Source: Sphingobium sp.
GTDB taxonomy: Bacteria > Pseudomonadota > Alphaproteobacteria > Sphingomonadales > Sphingomonadaceae
Direction of reading: 5' to 3'
Assembly: GCA_030148625.1 (NCBI GenBank)
Contig: JASBTC010000309.1
Span: forward strand, 1 to 11,211
Length of the DNA: 11,211 nt
Under the pieces are notes generated by a model. The model had not been told where the DNA came from and did not search any database. It saw nothing but the letters and a program-made list of their open reading frames with translations. Below, in pieces: positions 1 to 5,940 of this stretch. Both the position numbers and the translations under genes were made by a program. Positions within the stretch are counted from its first letter, which is position 1. Each line of letters opens with the position of its first letter.

Positions 1-565
1 CGCCCATCGTGATGCCTGCGGGCTCCAGCCCGAGAACCTGGATCGCCTGGGTCAGTTGATTGGCGTTGAAGATCGGCAAACAACCGAACATGCCCGTCAC
101 GCAGAACAATGCGGCAAGCGGCCACCAGCGCCGTCCCAGCCCTTCGGTGATGACGTACATCGGCCCGCCCTGCAGTTCGCCCAGCGAATCCCGGCCGCGG
201 TACATCAACGCCAGGGTGCAGGTGAAATAATTGGTCGCCATGCCGACGATGGCGGAGATCCACATCCAGAAGAGCGTGCCGGGGCCACCCATCGCGATCG
301 CCACCGATACGCCGGATACGCTGCCCATGCCGATCGTCGCCGCCAGCGTGATCGACAGCGCGTGATAATGGTTGATCTGCCCCGGATCGTCGGCGCGGTC
401 GTAACGCCCGCTCAGCACCCGCAGCGACTGCCCGACATGACGAAAGGGCAGCAGGCGCGACACCAGCAGGAAATAGAGCCCCCCGCCGGTCAGCAGGAGC
501 AGGAGCGGCAGATCCCAGATCCATTCGGCAAGGGCCAGGACCTGCCGTTCGGCGGCAAGCAGCAT
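1..565 (-). CDS. AGCS family sodium:alanine/glycine-type symporter, N-terminal part
   Basis: The N-terminal 188 residues are present; the rest lies beyond the window start. The family comprises inner-membrane carriers that import alanine, glycine or related amino acids with sodium. A first membrane helix is seen at about 13-36 (WIWDLPLLLLL), followed by PFRHVGQSL. The conserved helix-2 glycine region at about 76-101 reads TIGMGSVSG, then AIAMGGPGTLFWMW. The family signature LQGGPMYVITEGLG follows at 131-144, and another helix lies at about 148-166. The usual G-T-G-N of helix 2 reads G-M-G-S here, and the usual K/E pair of the next helix (before LALMYR) is replaced by N and T, so this is a divergent subgroup and its substrate cannot be assigned. 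The ATG lies 2 bases after the stop of the serine hydrolase gene (TGACCATG) with no clear ribosome binding site, which points to translational coupling and a shared operon. Family assignment is confident; substrate is not. Confidence 0.88.
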   Translation of the reverse strand, partial: MLLAAERQVLALAEWIWDLPLLLLLTGGGLYFLLVSRLLPFRHVGQSLRVLSGRYDRADDPGQINHYHALSITLAATIGMGSVSGVSVAIAMGGPGTLFWMWISAIVGMATNYFTCTLALMYRGRDSLGELQGGPMYVITEGLGRRWWPLAALFCVTGMFGCLPIFNANQLTQAIQVLGLEPAGITMG

Positions 566-567
566 GG

Positions 568-1755
568 TCAGCGGCCGAAGAGCGGGAAGAGGCGCGTGAA
601 GAGCGCCGTTCGTGTCCTGGCGAAGGCGTCTTCCTTTCTCGGCACATCGGCATTGCGCGTGTTCATGCCGAACACCGCGGCGCTGTTGCTCTCGGGCTGG
701 ATGTAGATGAAGGTCGCAAAGCCCATCTGGCCGCCGGTATGGCCGACGAAGCGCAGCGTCCGTCCGTCCGCCACCGGCTGATCGATCGTGAAGGTGCTCA
801 AGCCCATTTGCTGGTTCGGCACGCGATCGTCCTCGGCCGCGAACAGCGGCTTGCGCATCTCGAGCAATGTCTCACGCTTGAGCACGGTCGCGTAATTGCC
901 GTTGTCGCCGACGCCGAGCAGGAAGTGCGCGAATTTCATCAGATCCGACAGCGGGCCGTTAAGCCCGCCATTGCCGTTGGTGGCGCCCGTCTCGACCTCC
1001 AGCCCATTGGCCTTCACCGCGCCCTTCGACACATAATAATTGTTCGATCGATGCGGCAGCAGGAAATAGGGCGTCTTGTCGTAATAGCTGCGCGTCATGC
1101 CAAGCGGCATCAGGATGTTCTTGGTGATATAGCCTTCGATATCGTCGCCGGTGATTTCCTCGACGACGCGACCGAGCATCGACGTGCCCGGGTTCGAATA
1201 GCTGAACTTCGAGCCCGGCTCGAACTCGATCTCGGTATAGGGCATCATCGCCGCCACCTGCGACCATTTGGCGGGCTCGTGCGGCGCCCAGTCACTGTCG
1301 CCGCGCCACGGGAAAGTCGCGCCGCGCAGCCCCGAACTATGGGTGAGCAGGTGCCGCAGCGTGATGGTGGACATCGGCCCGAAGCGATTGTGGATCTGCT
1401 TCGTCTCGGGAAGATAGTCGATGATACGGTCGTCGAGCGAGAGTTGTCCGCGATCGCGCAACTGAAGCACCGCGATCGCGGTGAACATCTTGGTGATCGA
1501 TGCCCAGTGATACAGCGTGTCGGCATCGACCCTTTGCCCGCCGTCACGATCGGCGAGGCCGTAATAGGCCTGTTTCACGATTTTGCCGTCCCTGGACACG
1601 ATCATGCTCGACCCGACCGCGCTCTGCGCCTTCAGATCGGATTCATATCCCGCGACGATCTCCGTCCAGGTGCGATCGATGGACTGGGCGGCCGCGGGAA
1701 CGGGCACCGCAACCAGGCAGATGGCGGCGGCCAGCGTCCGGATCCGAGGGGTCAT
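568..1755 (-). CDS. Exported class C-type serine hydrolase (beta-lactamase/S12 peptidase fold)
   Basis: This is a 395-residue member of the beta-lactamase superfamily (PF00144 type), which includes class C beta-lactamases, D-aminopeptidases, DD-peptidases and esterases. A Sec signal peptide spans residues 1-24 and ends in VPAAAQS, so the protein acts in the periplasm or beyond. The catalytic motifs are complete: SITK at 86-89 (nucleophile Ser86, Lys89), YSN at 186-188, and HTG at 339-341 in the position of KTG. An HTG third motif is common in the peptidase and esterase branches. The start ATG overlaps the stop of the upstream M19 gene by four bases (ATGA), and the AGCS symporter starts 2 bases after this gene ends. 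Sitting between a dipeptidase-family protein and an amino-acid carrier, it is more likely a peptidase or amidase, perhaps for a D-amino-acid peptide, than a resistance enzyme. That last point is inference. Confidence 0.9.
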   Translation of the reverse strand: MTPRIRTLAAAICLVAVPVPAAAQSIDRTWTEIVAGYESDLKAQSAVGSSMIVSRDGKIVKQAYYGLADRDGGQRVDADTLYHWASITKMFTAIAVLQLRDRGQLSLDDRIIDYLPETKQIHNRFGPMSTITLRHLLTHSSGLRGATFPWRGDSDWAPHEPAKWSQVAAMMPYTEIEFEPGSKFSYSNPGTSMLGRVVEEITGDDIEGYITKNILMPLGMTRSYYDKTPYFLLPHRSNNYYVSKGAVKANGLEVETGATNGNGGLNGPLSDLMKFAHFLLGVGDNGNYATVLKRETLLEMRKPLFAAEDDRVPNQQMGLSTFTIDQPVADGRTLRFVGHTGGQMGFATFIYIQPESNSAAVFGMNTRNADVPRKEDAFARTRTALFTRLFPLFGR

Positions 1756-2870
1756 CGCAGAGTCTCCTTGAAGAAGCGGGTCCAGTTGCCGCCCATGATC
1801 TTGTCCACCTCGGCAGGCCGGAAACCGCCCTTCAGCAGCGCGCGGTGGATCAGCGTCATGCGGTCGATGCTATTGAATTCGGGGATCACCGCATGCTGCG
1901 GCAGCGGGCCGAAACCCGGAATGCCACGCTTGCGATTGCCCTCCCACCAGCCATGATAGCTGCCCGGCATGTCCTTGCCATTGTCGAACGGGCGCCCCTC
2001 CGCCTGGAGCCCGCCCATCGCATAATCATTGGCGATGCCGACCGCGTCGATCCCCGCCAGCTTCACCGCGTGGCGGATATGCGCAACATAATGGTCGGGC
2101 GTCGGCACCGCCGCTTCGGTCAGCCAGAAACTCATCATGAACACGCCAAACACGCCGCCACTTTCCGCCACCGCGCGGATCATCCTGTCGGTCGCGGCAC
2201 GCGGATGGTTGAGCAAGGCGCGGCAGGCGCCATGCGACAGGATCGTCGGCGCCTTCGACAGCTTCACGGTTTCGAGCGCGGTCGCCTCCGAGGCATGCGA
2301 CACATCGGGGATCAAACCGACGCGGTTCATTTCGCGCACGCCTTCGATGCCGAGCGGCGACAGACCCTTGCCGCCGCGCTCGTCGGTATAGGCGGTCGCG
2401 AAGGCGTTGCTCTCGTTATGGGTGAGTTGAAGGATACGCAGCGACTTGTCGCGGAAATAGGCGATGCGTGACAGATCGGTCCCGATCGGCTCGCAGCCCT
2501 GAAACTGGAAAACGGCGACTGGACGTCCCGTCGCCATGTCCGCGCCCTTGAGCGCGATGCCGAGCCCCGGAAAATCCAATCCGATCCGGGCAGCCGCCGC
2601 AGTGATGCTCTCGTCGCACAGTTCGAAGGTTCGATGATAAAAAGGATTGCCGGCGGCATCCGTGTCCATCTTGCCCTTCGAAACGTCGCAGATGAAGGCA
2701 TCGAGACGCGAGGCCCACAGATCGGCCGGATTGTCGGGCAGGAAACTCATGCCGTCGACATAGGGGCCGGTCCTTTTCGGCTCGGCGCCGCGCGCCGCCC
2801 CCGTCACCGCGAATGCGGCAAGCGCCGCCATCGCATCCCGCCGCCGCATGCCGAACGCCGCCCCCGCCAT
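1752..2870 (-). CDS. M19 (membrane/renal dipeptidase) family protein, Tat-exported, altered metal site
   Basis: This 372-residue protein is about the length of bacterial M19 proteins. The N-terminus MRRRDAMAALAAF, with cleavage probably near ARGA, looks like a short twin-arginine signal, so it is likely exported folded. Counterparts of human renal dipeptidase residues are seen with matching spacing: His151 in LTHN (human His152), His192 in DVSH (His198), His213 in LSHG (His219), Arg224 in NHPR (Arg230) and Asp282 in IANDY (Asp288). The remaining zinc ligands are changed: HND in VDGHNDLP reads MSF (VDGMSFLP, residues 38-45), and the Glu125 position is Gln124 in FQFQG. The C-terminus keeps the family's GGNW...F pattern. 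Classical binuclear zinc chemistry is therefore doubtful. An in-frame stop lies 15 bases-plus upstream of the ATG, which fixes the start here or at Met8. The stop overlaps the next gene's ATG. Family is sure; substrate and activity are not. Confidence 0.9.
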   Translation of the reverse strand: MAGAAFGMRRRDAMAALAAFAVTGAARGAEPKRTGPYVDGMSFLPDNPADLWASRLDAFICDVSKGKMDTDAAGNPFYHRTFELCDESITAAAARIGLDFPGLGIALKGADMATGRPVAVFQFQGCEPIGTDLSRIAYFRDKSLRILQLTHNESNAFATAYTDERGGKGLSPLGIEGVREMNRVGLIPDVSHASEATALETVKLSKAPTILSHGACRALLNHPRAATDRMIRAVAESGGVFGVFMMSFWLTEAAVPTPDHYVAHIRHAVKLAGIDAVGIANDYAMGGLQAEGRPFDNGKDMPGSYHGWWEGNRKRGIPGFGPLPQHAVIPEFNSIDRMTLIHRALLKGGFRPAEVDKIMGGNWTRFFKETLR

Positions 2871-2872
2871 GT

Positions 2873-2959
2873 TCAGCGCTCGCCCCGTTCAGAGGTTTCG
2901 CCGACCTTCGTACCGTCGACGAAGGACTCCACACGCTGGATGGACAGTTCGTGCACCAT
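2873..2959 (-). CDS. Possible 28-codon leader ORF before the M19 gene
   Basis: An ATG at 2959 opens 28 codons (MVHELSIQRVESF, then VDGTKVGETSERGER) and ends in TGA two bases before the M19 ATG (TGAACATG). This is the same kind of junction as between the serine hydrolase and the symporter. A GGGGG run sits four bases before the start (GGGGGTAACATG) and may act as a ribosome binding site, while the M19 ATG itself has only a poor one. Translation of this ORF could therefore bring ribosomes to the M19 start. The peptide has no signal sequence or membrane segment. Its pattern SFVDGTKV...TSERGER loosely recalls the start of methylmalonate-semialdehyde-type aldehyde dehydrogenases (FI-G--V-GTSGR), so a remnant of such a gene is another possibility. 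Very short, no homology test made. Confidence 0.35.
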   Translation of the reverse strand: MVHELSIQRVESFVDGTKVGETSERGER

Positions 2960-2985
2960 GTTACCCCCGGATGACGAATCAGATC

Positions 2986-3002
2986 ATGGATCTTGGATCC
3001 AT
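2986..3002. promoter_or_regulatory. Candidate operator of the M19 operon (7-3-7 inverted repeat)
   Basis: ATGGATC and GATCCAT form perfect 7-base arms around TTG. The site lies just downstream of the transcription start expected from the promoter at 3017-3044, a usual place for a repressor. Its core TGGATCTTGGATC recurs with two differences at 3772-3784, at the start of the GntR gene. Binding by that regulator is inferred. Confidence 0.5.
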
Positions 3003-3016
3003 TTTTTCACGTTGTA

Positions 3017-3044
3017 AATCTACCGAGTCAATTCACAATGTCAA
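3017..3044 (-). promoter_or_regulatory. Candidate sigma-70-type promoter of the M19 operon
   Basis: On the minus strand a perfect -35 box TTGACA (3044-3039) is followed after 16 bases by TAGATT (3022-3017), which matches four of six -10 consensus bases. Transcription would start near 3010, giving a leader of about 50 bases to the small ORF at 2959 and placing the inverted repeat 2986-3002 at roughly +8 to +24. The box arrangement is seen; promoter activity is inferred. Confidence 0.5.
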
Positions 3045-3078
3045 GCAATGCAGTTGAGAATATAGAATCTCGAAGAAA

Positions 3079-3771
3079 TCAGCGGTTTCCGGCGGATTCC
3101 GAGGCATGCGAACGACGCTCTTCCGCTTCGGCGATCGATCGCGAGATCGAAATACCCCCATCGCTGACATGCGAGATGATGATGTCGAACGCGGTTTCGG
3201 CATCTCGCCGGCGCGCGGCGTCGACAAGCGCGACATGTTCCCGTCTGTCGCGATCGGACACTTCCATCCCCGGGCGGCCGAAGCGCAGATGATAACGCCG
3301 CGCGGCATCGAGCTGATCGCTGATCATCTTCTGCAGGCGCGGCCCGGCCGCCGCGTAGAGCGACAGATGAAAAGCGCTGTGCCTGGCCTGCTTCTCGGCA
3401 TCGGTCGCTTCTTCCAGCGCGGCATGGGCGCGCTCGATCACGGCGACCTGCGCATCGGTCAGTGTCGGAAATGACCGGCGTACCGCCACCCCCTCAAGTG
3501 CGGCGCGGATCTGGAACAGCTCCAGCGCGTCGTCCGCATCGAGTTGTGCCACCACCGCGCCGCGATGCGGCTGCTTGGTCACCAGCCCTTCCGCTTCGAG
3601 CAACCGCATCGCTTCCCGAACGGGCATCCGGCTCACCTGGAAACGCTCGGCGATATCCTCCTGCCGGATCGGTTCGCCACCGGGATAATCGCCGCGAATG
3701 ATGGCAGCACGCAATTGCTCGAACAGCCAGAGACCGGTCGATGGCGGACGGGCGGAATCTGTGCCGGACAT
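3079..3771 (-). CDS. GntR family transcriptional regulator, FCD subfamily
   Basis: This one-domain-plus-effector regulator has 230 residues from the ATG at 3771. A winged helix-turn-helix covers about 12-75, with the typical segments LRAAIIRGDYPGGEPI, QEDIAERFQVSRMPVREAMRLLE and GLV...P-RGAVVA. An all-helical FCD ligand domain covers about 78-213. FCD domains bind small acids or amino-acid-like ligands, often through a metal held by histidines; candidates here are His135 (AFH), His179 (REH) and His201 (ISH). The frame can be extended to a TTG at 3831, but the ATG at 3771 has an AGGA four bases upstream and directly precedes the usual N-terminal region, so it is preferred. The gene lies immediately upstream of the M19 operon on the same strand and is its probable regulator. 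A shared motif at 3772-3784 suggests autoregulation. Confidence 0.9.
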   Translation of the reverse strand: MSGTDSARPPSTGLWLFEQLRAAIIRGDYPGGEPIRQEDIAERFQVSRMPVREAMRLLEAEGLVTKQPHRGAVVAQLDADDALELFQIRAALEGVAVRRSFPTLTDAQVAVIERAHAALEEATDAEKQARHSAFHLSLYAAAGPRLQKMISDQLDAARRYHLRFGRPGMEVSDRDRREHVALVDAARRRDAETAFDIIISHVSDGGISISRSIAEAEERRSHASESAGNR

Positions 3772-3784
3772 TGGATCCTGGATA
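3772..3784. promoter_or_regulatory. Candidate GntR autoregulatory site overlapping its ribosome binding site
   Basis: TGGATCCTGGATA matches TGGATCTTGGATC of the M19 promoter site (2987-2999) at 11 of 13 positions, in the same orientation on the plus strand. On the minus strand it contains the AGGA (3779-3776) that serves the GntR start codon and it abuts the ATG at 3771. ATTGGA also repeats at 3770-3775 and 3784-3789, with ATTGG at 3791-3795. A protein bound here could block expression of its own gene. Confidence 0.4.
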
Positions 3785-3876
3785 TTGGAGATTGGTGACA
3801 CCACTTGGACCGACCGCAAACGCCGTGTCAACGTGTCATCGCATCATGCCGGCGCCACCGAATGATCTTGCAGGAC

Positions 3877-3898
3877 GTGTATTATTAACATAATACAC
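3877..3898. promoter_or_regulatory. Perfect 22-bp inverted repeat before the ABC transporter operon
   Basis: GTGTATTAT (3877-3885) and ATAATACAC (3890-3898) are perfect 9-base arms around TAAC. The repeat ends 6 bases before the ATPase ATG at 3905. It contains -10-like hexamers (TATTAT at 3880 and CATAAT at 3889, each five of six), with TTGCAG at 3868 as a possible -35 box. It is most likely an operator laid over the promoter. Its AT-rich sequence stands out from the GC-rich surroundings. The protein that binds it is not evident: its sequence is unlike the GGATC motif near the GntR gene. Confidence 0.6.
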
Positions 3899-3904
3899 TC
3901 GGCC

Positions 3905-4546
3905 ATGACCATTCTTCAGCTCGACGCCGTCGGCAAATCCTATGGCCGCAAGCAGGTCCTGCGGGACGTGACCGCCGGCTTTCCGATCGGCCTGACCCTG
4001 CTTGTCGGCCCCAGCGGCGCCGGCAAATCGACATTGCTGCGCCTGATCGCCAGCGCCGAACGGCCGAGCGCCGGCAAGCTGAGCTGGGACGGCCAGCCGC
4101 TTCCCGCCGCCCGCGCCGCGCTGCGGCGTTCACTCGGCTATGCGCCGCAAGCGGTCGACCTGCCCGACGATCTCAGCGCGCGGGCCTTTGCGATGCATAT
4201 GGCGGCGCTCAAGGGTCTCGATCTTGCCGCCGCCGACGCACAGTTCGCCGCGATCACCGACGCGATCGGCCTGCATGCCGATATCTGCAACCGTATCATC
4301 ACCTATTCGGGCGGCATGCGCCGACGGCTGATCTTCGCCCAGGCGCTGCTCGGCGCACCGCGCCTGCTGGTGCTGGACGAACCGACCGCCGAACTGGACC
4401 GGGAAACCGCGCGTCTCGTCGGCGCTCTTGTCGTCGAGCGCGCCCGCACCGCCGCAGTCGTCATGACCACCCACCTTGCCGACGAGCTCGCCCCGCAAGC
4501 CACCCAGATCCTGCGCGTCGAAGACGGCTATGTGACGCCGGCATGA
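3905..4546 (+). CDS. ABC transporter ATP-binding protein
   Basis: This 213-residue protein is a complete single ABC domain that powers an exporter or membrane-remodelling complex from the cytoplasmic side. Walker A is GPSGAGKST at 35-43, the Q-loop glutamine is Gln82 (YAPQ), the signature YSGGM lies at 134-138, Walker B with catalytic Glu is LLVLDE at 154-159 followed by PTAELD, and the switch histidine is His190 (TTH). All catalytic elements are intact. The gene overlaps the next one by four bases (ATGA), so the ATPase and permease are a pair. No solute-binding protein is nearby, which favours export over import. No ribosome binding site is visible before the ATG, and the palindrome at 3877-3898 is so close that the mRNA may have a very short leader. 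The substrate is unknown. Confidence 0.93.
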   Translation: MTILQLDAVGKSYGRKQVLRDVTAGFPIGLTLLVGPSGAGKSTLLRLIASAERPSAGKLSWDGQPLPAARAALRRSLGYAPQAVDLPDDLSARAFAMHMAALKGLDLAAADAQFAAITDAIGLHADICNRIITYSGGMRRRLIFAQALLGAPRLLVLDEPTAELDRETARLVGALVVERARTAAVVMTTHLADELAPQATQILRVEDGYVTPA

Positions 4547-5931
4547 GCGGTGTCGCGGTCGCCCGCTCGTCCTTTCGGACCAGCCTGACACGCTATTCCC
4601 ATAGCTGGGGTCTCTGGCTGCTGCTGCTGATCGCCCCGATCGGCGCGCGTTTCATGATCGCTCAGGATGACGGCTTCGGCATGCAGGTCGCGATCGGCCG
4701 GCATCTGCCGGTGATGACCTCCGCCACTTTGGGCGTCACATTGGGCATTATCGTTTCGACAATGCTGCTGCCCGTCGGCTTCCTCTATCTGCGATCCAAC
4801 GTCACGCGCATCCAGCCCTGGCAGATCGAGGAAGTGACCGCGGCCTCGCGTGTCGCGATCACGCTCGGCCGCTTCGCCGCCGACGTCGCGATCCTCTTCG
4901 CCATCCTCGCCGCGCTGACGCTGGCCGGCTGGTTCCTCGGCTGGATGGTCGGCAGCGGCCCGCTCAATATCTGGCATATCACGCTGGCCTTGTGGGTGGT
5001 CGCCGGCCCCAGCCTGATGAGCCTTGCCGCGATCCGCATCCTGCTCGATTCGACCAAATTCACGCGCGGCGGCCTCGGCGACACATTGTTTTTCATCATC
5101 TGGCTCACTGCGATCGGGGCGCCGGCCGCGTTGAGCGCCCTGTCATCCTCCTATGCAGCGAACATGCTCGACATGACCGGTTTCGTGCGGCCGCTGACCG
5201 GCCCCGCACCGCTGGAGATGGGCGCCTTTACCATCGGCTTCACCGATATTCTGCCGGGGCGCGTGCCGCTCGATACGATGGCGGGCATATATGCGTCCGG
5301 CTATCTCGCCTCGCGGCTGAGCTGGGCGGCGATCGCCGTTGCGCTGGCGGCACTGGCCGGCCTGCTCTACCGCCCCCATGTCGCCCGACAGAAGATCAGG
5401 AAGCCCGGCCGCCTCGCCCGTCTGACCGCCGCGTCACCCCCCGGGGCCGCCGATCCCGAAGCTCCACCCGCCCCTTTCGCCCGGAGCATCGCGCTCAATC
5501 TGGCAAGCGCCGAATTTCGCCTGATCGGCCAGGGTCGGCTGTTCGCCCTGCTCGCCGCCGCTGCGACCTTGATCGGTGCGATCGGCGATTACTGCCAGTT
5601 TGGCAGTCCTGCCGCCATCCTCCTCCTGACATTCGCGCTTTCCGCCCATGCCGGGCGCAGCGAGAGCCTGCGCGCGTTGACCGGTACCGCCGTCCTGCCT
5701 CCGGCGATGCGACGGATCGCCTTTGTCGCCGCGGCGACGGGATGGGCGCTGTTGATGGCACTGCCCGCCGCGATCGCGCATCTCTCGGTCCAGCCCCTGC
5801 TGCTGGCACTCGCCACCGGCACCGCAGTCGCCACGATCGCGATCGGCCTCGCCGCGATCAGCCGCTCCGCCTTCGCGCCGCGCCTGGTGCTGCTCGTCCT
5901 GTGGTATGCCTATTTCTCGACCGGCGGCTGA
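4543..5931 (+). CDS. ABC transporter membrane protein (permease partner)
   Basis: This 462-residue, strongly hydrophobic protein has about ten predicted membrane segments in two groups. The first group lies at roughly 23-40, 58-84, 108-132, 140-166 and 178-200; the second at roughly 255-275, 325-345, 350-368, 390-425 (probably two) and 430-458. A Pro/Ala-rich cytoplasmic linker at about 278-312 separates the last helix of the first half from the second half. I see no named motif, but the overlap of its ATG with the ATPase stop and the lack of any other membrane partner identify it as the transmembrane subunit. Such two-half permeases occur in exporters for antibiotics, lipids or peptides, but nothing here fixes the substrate. 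The gene ends 7 bases from the convergent TonB receptor stop. Confidence 0.8.
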   Translation: MSGVAVARSSFRTSLTRYSHSWGLWLLLLIAPIGARFMIAQDDGFGMQVAIGRHLPVMTSATLGVTLGIIVSTMLLPVGFLYLRSNVTRIQPWQIEEVTAASRVAITLGRFAADVAILFAILAALTLAGWFLGWMVGSGPLNIWHITLALWVVAGPSLMSLAAIRILLDSTKFTRGGLGDTLFFIIWLTAIGAPAALSALSSSYAANMLDMTGFVRPLTGPAPLEMGAFTIGFTDILPGRVPLDTMAGIYASGYLASRLSWAAIAVALAALAGLLYRPHVARQKIRKPGRLARLTAASPPGAADPEAPPAPFARSIALNLASAEFRLIGQGRLFALLAAAATLIGAIGDYCQFGSPAAILLLTFALSAHAGRSESLRALTGTAVLPPAMRRIAFVAAATGWALLMALPAAIAHLSVQPLLLALATGTAVATIAIGLAAISRSAFAPRLVLLVLWYAYFSTGG

Positions 5932-5940
5932 CCCGCGGTC
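5919..5940. terminator. Hairpin spanning both convergent stop codons
   Basis: GACCG (5919-5923) pairs with CGGTC (5936-5940), and CGG (5925-5927) with CCG (5933-5935), with one bulged G and a five-base loop. The eight-pair stem covers the permease stop (5929-5931) and touches the receptor stop (5939-5941). It lacks a T-run on either side, so a terminator role for the two converging operons is only a possibility. Confidence 0.25.

Noticed and set aside
56..706. Plus-strand open frame of 216 codons at the window start
   Set aside because: The minus strand here encodes a clear AGCS symporter N-terminus (GGPMYVITEGLG), so the plus frame is a shadow.
568..1755. Calling the serine hydrolase an AmpC resistance beta-lactamase
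   Set aside because: The third motif is HTG not KTG, and the operon context points to metabolism; the SxxK and YxN motifs are shared by peptidases and esterases.
739..1956. Long plus-strand open frame (405 codons) opposite the serine hydrolase
   Set aside because: It is antisense to a gene with a complete set of catalytic motifs, its product is Arg/His-rich with no recognisable domain, and long opposite frames are expected in GC-rich DNA.
3772..3831. Extension of the GntR protein by 20 residues to a TTG at 3831
   Set aside because: TTG has no ribosome binding site, while the ATG at 3771 has AGGA at good distance and gives the normal N-terminus.
3826..3831. TTGACA on the minus strand as a -35 box for the GntR gene
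   Set aside because: At 16-18 bases downstream there is no -10-like hexamer (CCAAGT region).
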